Shown: positions 15,011 to 24,160 of the stretch, in pieces | Position numbering within the stretch: the stretch's first letter is position 1 | How the letters are laid out: each line of letters starts with the position of its first letter | Made by a program: the position numbers and the translations under genes | Source: Clostridia bacterium | GTDB lineage: Bacteria; Bacillota_A; Clostridia; TANB77; CAG-508 | Length of the DNA: 31,620 bases | Direction of reading: 5' to 3' | Assembly: GCA_017475185.1 (NCBI GenBank) | Contig: JAFVGB010000013.1 | Location: 1-31,620 of the forward strand | Notes under the pieces: generated by a model | The model's input: the letters and a program-made list of their open reading frames with translations, nothing else | What the model was told of the DNA's origin: nothing | Database searches by the model: none

Positions 15011-17461
15011 TTAGTTTGTAAGTAAAGCTACACCTAAAACTGTTACAGCTATTTTTCCTATACCGTTATTTGAAATATTAGGCTCTTTTATCTCGTTATT
15101 TGCTAATATATCAGTAGAATTTATATCATTAGATAAATCAATTATTTCTTTTAACTGTGTTTCATTTATTTTTGTTTGCTGTAAAGTTATTGTATTTTGT
15201 TCTAACTCTTGTAATTTAATATCTAAAGGTTTATAATCACAAGCTATCTGTAATACACTAATAAAATTTGTTTGTGCTATTGTTGTTACTATATTAAGAT
15301 AATTGTTTTTTGAAAAAATGTAACCGGAATAATTATTAATATATTTTGTAAAAAATTCAAATAATATATCATAAAAATTTATATTATATCCTGCATTTGT
15401 TATTGATAAATCTATATCTTTAATTAACCCTACAGATGAATTTGTTATTTGTTCAAGTCTTGTAAATAATTCAAATAAAAAATAACTTTGTTCCGACAAA
15501 AATAAATCTTGAAAAATACTATATTCGTATTTATAATCTTGTCTTATTTGATAAAGCTGTGCCTCTAATTCCGTTATTTGTTTATCAACAACATCACTAA
15601 CTAAAATACACTCTTTTATTCTTAAATCTTTTGTTTGTTTTGTTTCATTGATTTTATTGTCAAATAATAATATATCGTAACTATAAGAATAAGTTTTATA
15701 ATTGCAACTTTCATAATTTTTATTTATCTCAATTTGTATTTTTGTCAATACAAATATAAAATAATAAATAAAATCATAGAAATTATTTATTGATAAAGTT
15801 TTATCAGCTTTAATAAATTCTTCTATTGCAGACCAACCATAATTTTTAGACATTTTATTAAATAAATCATCTAACTCTTTGTCAGATAGATTTATAATAT
15901 CTACACCATATTCTTTTAATTGCTGTCTTATATCATTAATATAATTAAAATATTCTTTTTGAAAATTACTCATCTCAATAGTATTAATATCAATATTATC
16001 TATTTTTTGATTATCGTCAATAGTATTAAAATCAAAATAATATAAAAAATCATTAAAAGAATATTTTTTATTATAAAAATAATCTTCTAAATTAAAAATT
16101 TTATCACTTAAAATAAGACTGTTTTTAACTTTTACATTATTAGATTTTTTATATGTCAATAAATAATTTTCTAAAAATTTTTGTGTTTTTTTAATAAATA
16201 ATTCTTTAAAATAAGTAAATATTCTATAATTGTTTACAGCTACTTTATTCGGTAAAACTTGATTATAGTATTTTTCTTTTAATACTTTTAATGATTTTAT
16301 TTCATTTAATAAATTATATATTGTTATTGCACTATTAATATATTTTAAAGTATCTTTTTGTAAATTTTGTTCTGTTAAATAATAACTAGTCATAAGCATA
16401 ACAAATTTTTTAATATAGATGTTATTAAAAATAAGTATCATTAAATCTTTAGTATTAAGCATTGATAATAATATAGGCATATCATTTGCAATATATTCTG
16501 TAGGATATTGTGATAAACCACCTATATCATAAGTTTGTGCTGATAAATCTAAATATGGTATATCTTTTGCAATTTCTTCTAACATCAATAAAGGATTATC
16601 TATTTGTTGTGTATTTAATTGTTCTATATAAGTTTTCTTTATTTCATTAAGTAATATACTTATATTATTTTTAATAAAATTTATATCTTTTATTACTTGC
16701 TCATATAATTTATTTTCTTCTAATTTATCTATCATTATAAGTAAAGCATTAAGATTATCAATATATGCTTTAATTGTATTAACATCTGCATTTGCTATTC
16801 TAATTTTATCTAATTCTAAAATATCTAAATCTTTAATATATTCTATAAAAGAAATAACATTAATATATTTATATTTATTTACGGTTATAATACTTAATAC
16901 ATTTTGCTCATTTTGTAAATAATTAATTATTGGATTTGATAATAAATAAGTATTTGTTTTTGCACCTATAAAATTTCTTATTTGTAAATTTTCATCATTT
17001 AAAGTTATTTCATAATTATTGAGTAATTTTAATTTTTCATTTAAATATTGTTCTATATTTCCATATACAATTTTATTTATATCTGCTATTCTATTTAATC
17101 TTTTTATTTTTCTAAAAGCCGTTAAAATTTTATCTCTTTGCCTTTTAATACTATCTACAGCCCACATAGCTGATAAATAAGCATTTACTGTTATTACAAT
17201 AGCTATTACAGTACCTATTATTGATAATGTTGATACAATTGAGCTAACTGTAGATAAAAAACCTGTAGAGCCGACAGTTTGTCCTGCTGTTGTAAAAGTA
17301 TATCCGGCTACTGTTTGCTCACTTGCAAGAGTAACCGTTTCTAAAGGTAACATATTTATACCGGATATAACTAATTTCCCTGCTTGTTCTCCTAAATTAG
17401 CATAATTTTGAATATCTGTTAATGTTTCTACCGGTACTAAATTATAACTTGATAAGTCCAT
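15011..17461 (-). CDS. Large virion-type protein, two hydrophobic ends, 816 aa
   Basis: Largest gene of the window. Residues 70-98 form one or two membrane spans (VSSIVSTLSIIGTVIAIVIT), followed by a basic stretch (SIKRQRDKILTAFRKIKRL), then some 650 residues of Asn/Ile/Tyr-rich helices with coiled-coil tendencies, and a second hydrophobic segment at the very C-terminus (about 797-815). No ATPase, nuclease or peptidase motif seen. Candidate for a vertex or DNA-delivery protein spanning the virion membrane. RBS AAAGGAGCAACC; ATG overlaps the upstream stop. Confidence 0.75.
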   Translation of the reverse strand: MDLSSYNLVPVETLTDIQNYANLGEQAGKLVISGINMLPLETVTLASEQTVAGYTFTTAGQTVGSTGFLSTVSSIVSTLSIIGTVIAIVITVNAYLSAMWAVDSIKRQRDKILTAFRKIKRLNRIADINKIVYGNIEQYLNEKLKLLNNYEITLNDENLQIRNFIGAKTNTYLLSNPIINYLQNEQNVLSIITVNKYKYINVISFIEYIKDLDILELDKIRIANADVNTIKAYIDNLNALLIMIDKLEENKLYEQVIKDINFIKNNISILLNEIKKTYIEQLNTQQIDNPLLMLEEIAKDIPYLDLSAQTYDIGGLSQYPTEYIANDMPILLSMLNTKDLMILIFNNIYIKKFVMLMTSYYLTEQNLQKDTLKYINSAITIYNLLNEIKSLKVLKEKYYNQVLPNKVAVNNYRIFTYFKELFIKKTQKFLENYLLTYKKSNNVKVKNSLILSDKIFNLEDYFYNKKYSFNDFLYYFDFNTIDDNQKIDNIDINTIEMSNFQKEYFNYINDIRQQLKEYGVDIINLSDKELDDLFNKMSKNYGWSAIEEFIKADKTLSINNFYDFIYYFIFVLTKIQIEINKNYESCNYKTYSYSYDILLFDNKINETKQTKDLRIKECILVSDVVDKQITELEAQLYQIRQDYKYEYSIFQDLFLSEQSYFLFELFTRLEQITNSSVGLIKDIDLSITNAGYNINFYDILFEFFTKYINNYSGYIFSKNNYLNIVTTIAQTNFISVLQIACDYKPLDIKLQELEQNTITLQQTKINETQLKEIIDLSNDINSTDILANNEIKEPNISNNGIGKIAVTVLGVALLTN

Positions 17462-18999
17462 TACGGTTGCTCCTTTCTAAATGGCTCTTCATTTGGATTT
17501 CCGTCATAATTAGGATTTCCAAACGATAAAGGTTGTTCTTGACTAGCTACTTCTTTAGCTAATTTGTCATAACTATCTCTTAATTGCCATAATAAAATTT
17601 CTGTCTGTTGCTCATCATAAAATTTTTTATTATCAGCTAAATTTTTTATTGTAGTAAGATATATCATTATTGTTTGTCTTATTTGATTAATTAAATTTAT
17701 TTTTGCAAATAACGGATATTTATTACTTTGTAACATTTTTTCTATATGTAAAAAATTATTTTCCGTTTCAGTTAAATTAAGATAATTTAATTTATCACTA
17801 TCTCCAACTACTATATTTAATTTTTGTGCTTTAAAATAAGAATTATAACCTCTTAAATCAAGTTTTTGTTTTTTATATGTATTTAAAATATTTTCTAAAT
17901 AATTTATTTTTTCGTCAATAGTTTTAAATTCTGCATAATCTATTTTATCAAATTCCCATTTTGCTCCTGCTATATATTTTTCTATATTATTACAAAATTT
18001 TTGTATATCTTCAAAAATACCTTGTAAAATAATATGTTGTTCATTAGCATACATATCATCTGTAGGAATAGGTTGTAATTCCTCAATTAATTCTTGTTCA
18101 TTAATAGTATCGTACTCAATTCTATTAATCATATTTTGTGATATAGTTTTATCAATATTATTATCACTCTTTAAAATTTCTGTTTTTTCTAAAGGTATAT
18201 TTGAATAGTTATTTGTTTCAACTTGTTTATATTGTAATAATCCATAAATAAAATATTTTATAACATTAAATACACTACAACCTTTAAAAAAGTTATAATA
18301 TGTATTATTATAAATTTGTCCGTCACAGTTTTTTAATTTAGTAGGATTTACAGATATAATTTGATTATCTTTAATTTTTATAATATCACTATCGTTAGAT
18401 GTTAATGTTGTTTGTGATATAATAGGTATATTAAATAATTCATCAAAAATTTTAAAATCATCTGTTTCTTTATTTGTTATCATTACCGGATAATATATAT
18501 CAATGTTTGTTATATCTAAATTAAAATATTTTTTAAAAAATAAATAGTCATTAAATTTTAAATATGTATTATTTACAAACATTTTATCATATTGTCTAAA
18601 ATGACCACCAACCTCTTTTATATATATTGTATTATTTATTTTAATAGTATCTAACCAACTCACACCGGATTTTGTATCTTGTAATACAGATTTAAAATCA
18701 TAATCTTGGTAATTACATTTAATTATAGAAGAATTTTTAGGAATAATAGGAAGATTATTTTTTCTTTTTATATATAATGTAAATCTATTCCAATATTCTT
18801 TTGTTATCCCCCAAAACTCTATTTCAGTTTTAAACATTTTTTCAATACTATCAAAAGGTAAATCATTTAAAACTATATCATTTGTTTTTAATAATTTATC
18901 AAAATATATTTCTTGTATTTCTCCATAAATAGACATATATTTTAAATTAATATTACTTAAAAAATTACTAATTTTATTTATAAATTCTTGTTTATCCAT
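17461..18999 (-). CDS. Large hypothetical structural protein, 512 aa
   Basis: Soluble protein with beta-rich N-terminal half (residues 60-215), an acidic linker and helical C-terminal half (about 300-480), ending in a Pro/Asn-rich tail. No P-loop or other catalytic motif found. RBS is GGTGG with one-base overlaps on both sides, so it is translationally coupled with the transglutaminase-like gene and the 816-aa gene. Likely virion or assembly protein by location. Confidence 0.72.
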   Translation of the reverse strand: MDKQEFINKISNFLSNINLKYMSIYGEIQEIYFDKLLKTNDIVLNDLPFDSIEKMFKTEIEFWGITKEYWNRFTLYIKRKNNLPIIPKNSSIIKCNYQDYDFKSVLQDTKSGVSWLDTIKINNTIYIKEVGGHFRQYDKMFVNNTYLKFNDYLFFKKYFNLDITNIDIYYPVMITNKETDDFKIFDELFNIPIISQTTLTSNDSDIIKIKDNQIISVNPTKLKNCDGQIYNNTYYNFFKGCSVFNVIKYFIYGLLQYKQVETNNYSNIPLEKTEILKSDNNIDKTISQNMINRIEYDTINEQELIEELQPIPTDDMYANEQHIILQGIFEDIQKFCNNIEKYIAGAKWEFDKIDYAEFKTIDEKINYLENILNTYKKQKLDLRGYNSYFKAQKLNIVVGDSDKLNYLNLTETENNFLHIEKMLQSNKYPLFAKINLINQIRQTIMIYLTTIKNLADNKKFYDEQQTEILLWQLRDSYDKLAKEVASQEQPLSFGNPNYDGNPNEEPFRKEQP

Positions 19000-19502
19000 T
19001 ATTCCACCACTATATCCATATAATCAGTCATTTTAGGAGCATTAATATAATAATCTTTACTGTCTGCTATATCCATTGATACAAATTTTCCGTCAACAAC
19101 TGTATAACAATATATATGAGAAAAATAACCACTATTTTCTATTTCTATAAGTCTTATTATAGGTAAAAATCCTGCATTTATTATCATACTTCCCATAAAT
19201 ACCGTTGCGTCATCACAATCTCCTACAAATTTTCCTGTAACTTGTATTTCATTGTAAATTCTATCCGGCGTTTTAATATATTCAACTGTCTCAATATCTT
19301 TTAAATATGTAAAATGTTTTCTTCCATATCTATATAAAATATCCAATATTGCAAATTCACTTGCATATTCGGTATTACGACAAATATCCTCAACCAATAA
19401 TCTATAACTTAAATTATTAGTTGAGGACAATATTAAATCTTTTATTAATTTTGCTGTATCTATACTATTCTGTATCGGTATTTTCTTGAGTTGAAATGTC
19501 AT
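18999..19502 (-). CDS. Transglutaminase-like cysteine protease/peptidase
   Basis: Starting at the ATG at 19502 (AAGAGG at the right distance; the ATG at 19520 has none) gives 167 residues. The motif GDCDDATVF puts the nucleophile at Cys96, then SHIYCYTVVDGKFVSMD gives His129 and Asp144, the Cys-His-Asp triad of the transglutaminase-like superfamily. Members cleave or crosslink peptide bonds; in tailless-phage and phage clusters they are often near virion genes. The start lies 38 bp inside the upstream gene. Maturation protease or wall-active enzyme are the two options. Confidence 0.8.
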   Translation of the reverse strand: MTFQLKKIPIQNSIDTAKLIKDLILSSTNNLSYRLLVEDICRNTEYASEFAILDILYRYGRKHFTYLKDIETVEYIKTPDRIYNEIQVTGKFVGDCDDATVFMGSMIINAGFLPIIRLIEIENSGYFSHIYCYTVVDGKFVSMDIADSKDYYINAPKMTDYMDIVVE

Positions 19503-20673
19503 TAGTATCAACCTCTTCATTATTATCTGTGCTGTTATTATATAACATATCTTTCATTTTATCAAGAACAGATTTTACATAATGACAAATATTAGGCTCA
19601 TTAAATTCCGGTATATCGTTAATAAGTGGTGTCGTATCTTGTAAAAATACTTCAGTAAAAGCATTTATTAAATCATCATCTATTAATATACCATTATAAT
19701 AAAAATCAGCTAAATCTTCTATTTTTGTTTTAGAATTATACTCTATTAAAATTCTCTTTTTATGCTTATTTAAAAAATTCTTTACAATATCTACACTAGA
19801 ATTTTGTTGTATAGACGGAGCAATAGATTGAGGTTGTATAATTGTTTCCGGTTGTAAAGGATTTTCTGCTGTAGGTTGTTCAGCTTGTGGTAAAACTGTT
19901 TTTCCTGCTAATAATTTTTGTAAAATATCAGCTCCTGCCTCACTATTAATAACTTTTTTAAGTAATTTTGTAATTATACCTGTATCTTCATCATCCTCAT
20001 CTGTTGCCTGTAAATCACTAACTTTAGTAGATAAATCCAATCCTCTTTGAAATACCGATAACATTTTATCAATATCGTTATTAGCATTTTTAACACCTAA
20101 AACACTCATCATTTTTATTGCTTTATCAAAACTATCATCTTCTTTAGGTTTATTAGCTAATAATGTTGTAAGTAATGTAGTCATTTGTTGTTGCTGTAAT
20201 TCCAACATTTTCATCATAACATTATTAGAATTTTCATCTTTTTGAATATTATTATTCATCATTGTTTGAATTTCTTGTAATGTCGGTACTTGTGGCTTTT
20301 CCGGTACAACAGCTGTTGCATAAGTTGTTGTCAATCTTCTATGCAATTTATTTCCTACTCTAACCATATACTCATATTTTCCACCACCATAAGTTTTTGC
20401 AATCATATCCGGCTTAAATTCAGCTATTTGATATGTTCCTACTTTTTCTTTTTGTTGTGTTTTATCATTATACCTAAATACCCCAACTGTATAACTACAA
20501 TCAGCACCACACTCATCAATTACACTTTGCAACTCATCGGGAATATCATCATTATCAATCTCTTTTGGAGTATCAATATCTTTTATTTTTATTACCGGAT
20601 TATCTTCTTCCTCTTCAATAACAGTAGGCTCTTCTATTTCTATTTCCTGTTTTTGTTTTTGTTTTTTAGCCAT
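19465..20673 (-). CDS. Acidic multidomain virion/assembly protein, 402 aa
   Basis: N-terminus is KQKQKQ then a Glu/Asp/Ile-rich disordered tail (to 50). A small beta domain (about 51-115) contains VGVFRYND and YGGGKYEYMVRVGNKLH; comparable GGGxYxxxVR domains occur in uncharacterised phage structural proteins. Met/Gln-rich helices (130-215), an acidic EDDEDT patch, helices and a Gln/Pro linker follow, then a helical C-terminal domain (about 300-380). Looks like a scaffold or tegument-like assembly protein. RBS GAGAGGATAAA. Confidence 0.68.
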   Translation of the reverse strand: MAKKQKQKQEIEIEEPTVIEEEEDNPVIKIKDIDTPKEIDNDDIPDELQSVIDECGADCSYTVGVFRYNDKTQQKEKVGTYQIAEFKPDMIAKTYGGGKYEYMVRVGNKLHRRLTTTYATAVVPEKPQVPTLQEIQTMMNNNIQKDENSNNVMMKMLELQQQQMTTLLTTLLANKPKEDDSFDKAIKMMSVLGVKNANNDIDKMLSVFQRGLDLSTKVSDLQATDEDDEDTGIITKLLKKVINSEAGADILQKLLAGKTVLPQAEQPTAENPLQPETIIQPQSIAPSIQQNSSVDIVKNFLNKHKKRILIEYNSKTKIEDLADFYYNGILIDDDLINAFTEVFLQDTTPLINDIPEFNEPNICHYVKSVLDKMKDMLYNNSTDNNEEVDTNDISTQENTDTE

Positions 20674-20683
20674 TTTATCCTCT

Positions 20684-20869
20684 CTATTTTTTAAATTTAT
20701 TAACTAAATTGTTAATACTTTGTTTTGGTAAATTTGCCTCAATTTTATAACTGTCTTTCTCTTCACTAACCGACAATTTATATCCGGCAACTTTTAAATT
20801 ATCAAAATATCTAGAAATTATAGTTTTTAAAATTATCATTGTTACTTTGTTTGTTATTTTATCAAACAT
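20684..20869 (-). CDS. Hypothetical protein, 61 aa
   Basis: Small basic protein, helix then beta hairpin (YKLSVSEEKDSYKIEANLP). RBS AAAGGTATAAAATT. Ends 11 bp before the acidic 402-aa gene. Unknown. Confidence 0.65.
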   Translation of the reverse strand: MFDKITNKVTMIILKTIISRYFDNLKVAGYKLSVSEEKDSYKIEANLPKQSINNLVNKFKK

Positions 20870-20881
20870 AATTTTATACCT

Positions 20882-21097
20882 TTATTTTGAAAAATTACAT
20901 CTTTTTATTGTTGAATTGTATATAGCACAATTATCTTCTATACAAGCATTAATTTTTAATTGTGCCTCTTGCTTTTGTGTAAATTTGTTTGTCATCATTA
21001 CCGGAATTGTTAAAAAAGGACAACATTTAGGCTTTTTTAACTGTTGTTCTTTTTCTAAATTTGTTACTTGCTCTTTTTTTTCTAGTGTGTTCTCCAT
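20882..21097 (-). CDS. Cys-rich small protein, 71 aa
   Basis: Charged N-terminal helix (1-22), then cysteines at about 25, 26, 52, 57 and 67 in the frame KCCPFLTIPVMM - KINACIEDNCAIYN - KRC. The CPF...C-x4-C-x9-C spacing suggests a metal or Fe-S site. RBS GAGAGGTTTATAG. Its first 71 bp overlap the upstream Cys-rich gene in another frame. Confidence 0.66.
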   Translation of the reverse strand: MENTLEKKEQVTNLEKEQQLKKPKCCPFLTIPVMMTNKFTQKQEAQLKINACIEDNCAIYNSTIKRCNFSK

Positions 21098-21221
21098 TTT
21101 CTATAAACCTCTCATCTAAAATATTTTTTAATGTATTTAAAATACATACTTCACATATTCCTATACAACAATTATTACAATGTCTTACTATAGTATTCCT
21201 TACTCTTTCAGCTCTACTCAT
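21027..21221 (-). CDS. Cys-rich small basic protein, 64 aa
   Basis: ATG at 21221 overlaps the stop of the glycosyltransferase gene (ATGA); a TTG six bases earlier is less likely. Residues 14-27 carry HCNNCCIGICEVC, a tight C-x2-CC-x3-C-x2-C metal-binding pattern, and the C-terminus is Lys/Arg-rich, as for a small nucleic-acid-binding zinc protein. Overlaps the next gene by 71 bp. Confidence 0.62.
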   Translation of the reverse strand: MSRAERVRNTIVRHCNNCCIGICEVCILNTLKNILDERFIENGEHTRKKRASNKFRKRTTVKKA

Positions 21222-22078
21222 AACCAATTGTTTTCCTTTATTTTTTCTAATACATATTCCGGCTTTAAATCAAGCATACATCTGCTATTACAATTATTAT
21301 CCCATACATATAAAGGCTTTGATAAACTACCTTTATCTATATTACCACTACAAGCATTACAATTACTGTTTCTTAAATTTAAATTTCCTTTTCTGCCAAA
21401 ATGTCTATTATCAGTTGCTCCAAATAACACAACAGATTTTACACCTAAATGTTGAGCTAAAATAACAAGTCCACCCTCAACATCAATATGAAAAAGAGCT
21501 TTTTTCATTATCATAGCACTTTGCTCTAAAAATAACTTGTTTACTAAATTTACTTTTACACCTCTAATATCTTTACAGCTCCAACCACCACCAATTTGAA
21601 CACAATCTATTCCTAATTCAAATAACAAATATACTAATTTATTCCAATAATCCAATGACCACATTTTTATACATTTCATCATCGGATTAGAATTATTATC
21701 GTGTCCGTAATTAACCGTAACAAATTTTTCCGGTAAATCAATATCACTTATATTACAATTCCAATTTAATTTTTTTATTTTATTAAAAGTATAATTTATA
21801 TTAGCATTTACTGCTATACATTTATCAAATCTTTTATCACTATACCATTTAGGTAAATCAAAATAACCAAAATTAGCATAATAAGTTAATTTAGTTATAT
21901 CACACTTTGTTGCATTTTCTATTTTAAATCGTGTATCTTTAAATATATTTTTATGTATGGATGTATATACTGTTATACTGTCTTGATTTATATGTTTTTG
22001 TTCACAATAATTTAATAAAAAATCTCTAGAATTTAATGCGTCTCCAATACCTCTCATAACATAAGCTTGTGTTATCAT
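21218..22078 (-). CDS. GT9-like glycosyltransferase (heptosyltransferase type)
   Basis: 286 residues with a GT-B layout of glycosyltransferase family 9: MRGIGDALNSRDFL at 8-21, the second-domain start KMWSLDYWNKLVYLLFELGI (138-157), QIGGG (161-165), and the donor-site segment HIDVEGGLVILAQHLGVKSV (197-216) then VLFGATDNRHFG. It has the paired cysteines C-x2-C (240, 243) and C-x3-C (263, 267) seen in this family. It transfers a sugar from a nucleotide donor, in bacteria often to LPS core. In a virus it could alter the host surface or glycosylate virion protein. Smaller than usual (about 320-350). RBS AGGGATAAAATT. Confidence 0.83.
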   Translation of the reverse strand: MITQAYVMRGIGDALNSRDFLLNYCEQKHINQDSITVYTSIHKNIFKDTRFKIENATKCDITKLTYYANFGYFDLPKWYSDKRFDKCIAVNANINYTFNKIKKLNWNCNISDIDLPEKFVTVNYGHDNNSNPMMKCIKMWSLDYWNKLVYLLFELGIDCVQIGGGWSCKDIRGVKVNLVNKLFLEQSAMIMKKALFHIDVEGGLVILAQHLGVKSVVLFGATDNRHFGRKGNLNLRNSNCNACSGNIDKGSLSKPLYVWDNNCNSRCMLDLKPEYVLEKIKENNWL

Positions 22079-22308
22079 AATTTTATCCCTAAATCATAAC
22101 AAATTTGTTCTATTGCATATTTGCAATTTAATGTATATTTGATTAATTCCATATCCTCATCAAGAAAAGTAAAACAAGTATCGTATCTAAAAACATCTTT
22201 AAAAATATTATATACCTTATACATATTTACATAAGATAAATCAAAATGAAATATTTTTAACATTATCTCAAATCTATCTAATGGTATTTCATAATTTGTT
22301 TTTAACAT
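22075..22308 (-). CDS. Hypothetical protein, 77 aa
   Basis: Helical, aromatic-rich small protein ending ATGA over the glycosyltransferase start. At the first ATG the AAGG sits only one base away, too close for a normal RBS; the in-frame ATG at 22263 (residue 16) is an alternative giving 62 residues. Unknown function. Confidence 0.58.
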   Translation of the reverse strand: MLKTNYEIPLDRFEIMLKIFHFDLSYVNMYKVYNIFKDVFRYDTCFTFLDEDMELIKYTLNCKYAIEQICYDLGIKL

Positions 22309-22314
22309 ACCTTA

Positions 22315-22343
22315 AATATATAAAAATAAAATTATATTGTCAA
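22315..22343 (-). promoter_or_regulatory. Possible promoter at the end of the polymerase gene
   Basis: Minus strand TTGACA (22343-22338), 17-bp spacer, TATATT (22320-22315). The -35 box overlaps the polymerase stop codon. Transcription would start close to the first ATG of the next gene, so it would fit the internal start at 22263 better or serve the glycosyltransferase. Confidence 0.5.
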
Positions 22344-24160
22344 TAATCTTCTTTTACGTCTATAACAGATAAATCTATATCTAAAATTTTATCTTGTTCC
22401 GTCATCATTAACGGTTTTAATTGTTGTTTGTATGCCTCTCTAACTTTTAACATCCTATTTACTTTATATGTATTTTTCTTGTTAGTTACAAGCTCTAATA
22501 ATTGCTCTTTTTTACCACTAAATCCGTGCAAGGCAAACTTTTTTATTTCTCCTTTCTCATTATAATGCAAATATAATTTATTTCTTAAAATTAAACAATC
22601 TCCTACACACTCAAGTTTATATGTTCCAAGACCTTTTGGCAAATCTTTTTCCAATCGTTTAGCATTACATTTTATACTATCCGTTGAAGAGTGTATTGCT
22701 TGATATTTATGTTCTAATCTGTGTAAATAAACTCTTGTATATCCTGTTATTAATGTTGCTATCATAGGATTAAACATACCACCGGCAATATATTCTTTGT
22801 TTCCTGCATTATCATTTAGTAATTTTATACTTCCGTCAGCCTCTAAACTTATTGTAGGCTCTTTAGGTTTTTCTTCCTCTTCCAAAACATTATCATCATC
22901 CAATGTAGTTTGTATAAATTTTCCATACAAAGAATTTAAAATAATTTTATACATAAGTCTTTGTTGAAAATTATCACTTGTTTCTTTTTTATTATAAAAA
23001 GTATTTACAAAATCTTTAAAAGGATTATATTTGTATTTTTCTTCATTACTCTCTTCAATAATATATCCGTCTAATATCTTCAAATCTTTTACACTTTTTT
23101 CTTTTATTACAGCTCTTAATTCATAACTAGTTACCCATATCTTAAAAATTGAATTTTTCTCTATCTCTTTAAAATTATGTGTAAATATTACCGGATATTT
23201 ACAACCTAAATATATTCCTGTAATTTGATAAATTCCCTCAATACCATTTTTTAATTCTTTTGTTCTTTTATAACTACAATGATTAAAATTAGGTAATTTA
23301 GTCATAGCATAAGGATATGCACTTGAAATATCAACCTCTGCACAATTTTTAAATAGAGTAGGTCTGTCAACATAAAATCCGTTTCTTCCACCGTGATAAC
23401 TTAATACACAGCCCTCTAATGCTCTTTTAGGTATATACGGTATTAATGTATCTTTTTTAAAAAAACTAGACCTAAATACTCTCATAGAAAATTGTGCCGA
23501 TGATACACACGGAGCTACATTATACTCTTTATGTCTATCTAAAATCCAACTTGCTAAATGCCATTGAACAATACAATCCTGCTTTGCATAATTTATAAAT
23601 TTTTTACTTTTAAGTTTTTTCTCTCCTATACCTTTTGGTACCGGAAGTTTCTTAAATGGTAAATGTAATTTTTCAGCCCAAAATTTTAAGCTACCACCGG
23701 ACATAAAACTTAAACTATCTAATACCCATAATACAGTCATACCTTTACTATTTTTTTCTTCATAACTAAAAGTAAATTTAGCAAATGTAATACTTCCTAA
23801 AACAGCCTCTATCTCTACACCGTCAACTTCTGTCTCTAAACTTATATGACCTAAAAATTCTTTATGAAATTGATATAGCAATACCGATAAATCAAAATTT
23901 AAATTATGAAAATATACAACATTTAATTTGTGTTTTACAATATGTTTTTTAAAATAACTTATAAATTTGTGTAAAACATTTTTCTTGTTTACCCATATAA
24001 GTTTTGCGTCTTTACCGTTCTCACAAATTTGTAAACTGTATGGCTCTCCATTTACAGTTTCAAAATCTGCTCCCCAAAATTTATAATATTTAGGAAATTT
24101 TTTTACTTTATTGTTTATTCCGTCAATAATGTATGTAGGTACTATAATATTTTTTATCAT
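22340..24160 (-). CDS. Family B DNA polymerase, protein-primed type
   Basis: 606 residues with all exonuclease and polymerase landmarks: ExoI DFET (32-35), ExoII NLNFD (86-90), ExoIII YAKQD (191-195), the YHGG linker motif (254-257), motif A DISSAYP (276-282), motif B KxxxNSLYG (to 412), motif C HSSTDS (489-494) and KLY (527-529). The stretch of about 120 residues between motifs A and B (with WVTSYELRAV and NPFKDFVNTFY) matches the TPR1 region of the phi29 group; the next insertion before motif C suits TPR2. It would replicate a linear genome from a protein primer. Motif C has Ser in place of the first Asp of YxDTDS; the catalytic Asp493 is retained. RBS AAGGATAG; ATGA overlap upstream. Confidence 0.95.
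   Translation of the reverse strand: MIKNIIVPTYIIDGINNKVKKFPKYYKFWGADFETVNGEPYSLQICENGKDAKLIWVNKKNVLHKFISYFKKHIVKHKLNVVYFHNLNFDLSVLLYQFHKEFLGHISLETEVDGVEIEAVLGSITFAKFTFSYEEKNSKGMTVLWVLDSLSFMSGGSLKFWAEKLHLPFKKLPVPKGIGEKKLKSKKFINYAKQDCIVQWHLASWILDRHKEYNVAPCVSSAQFSMRVFRSSFFKKDTLIPYIPKRALEGCVLSYHGGRNGFYVDRPTLFKNCAEVDISSAYPYAMTKLPNFNHCSYKRTKELKNGIEGIYQITGIYLGCKYPVIFTHNFKEIEKNSIFKIWVTSYELRAVIKEKSVKDLKILDGYIIEESNEEKYKYNPFKDFVNTFYNKKETSDNFQQRLMYKIILNSLYGKFIQTTLDDDNVLEEEEKPKEPTISLEADGSIKLLNDNAGNKEYIAGGMFNPMIATLITGYTRVYLHRLEHKYQAIHSSTDSIKCNAKRLEKDLPKGLGTYKLECVGDCLILRNKLYLHYNEKGEIKKFALHGFSGKKEQLLELVTNKKNTYKVNRMLKVREAYKQQLKPLMMTEQDKILDIDLSVIDVKEDY

Noticed and set aside
17461..18999. Packaging ATPase
   Set aside because: The stretch DTKSGVSW looked briefly like a P-loop but lacks the G-x4-GK-[ST] pattern and no Walker B follows.
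20290..20694. 134-aa Phe/Ile/Cys-rich plus-strand frame
   Set aside because: Antisense to the 402-aa acidic protein; composition typical of a shadow of acidic and Lys codons.
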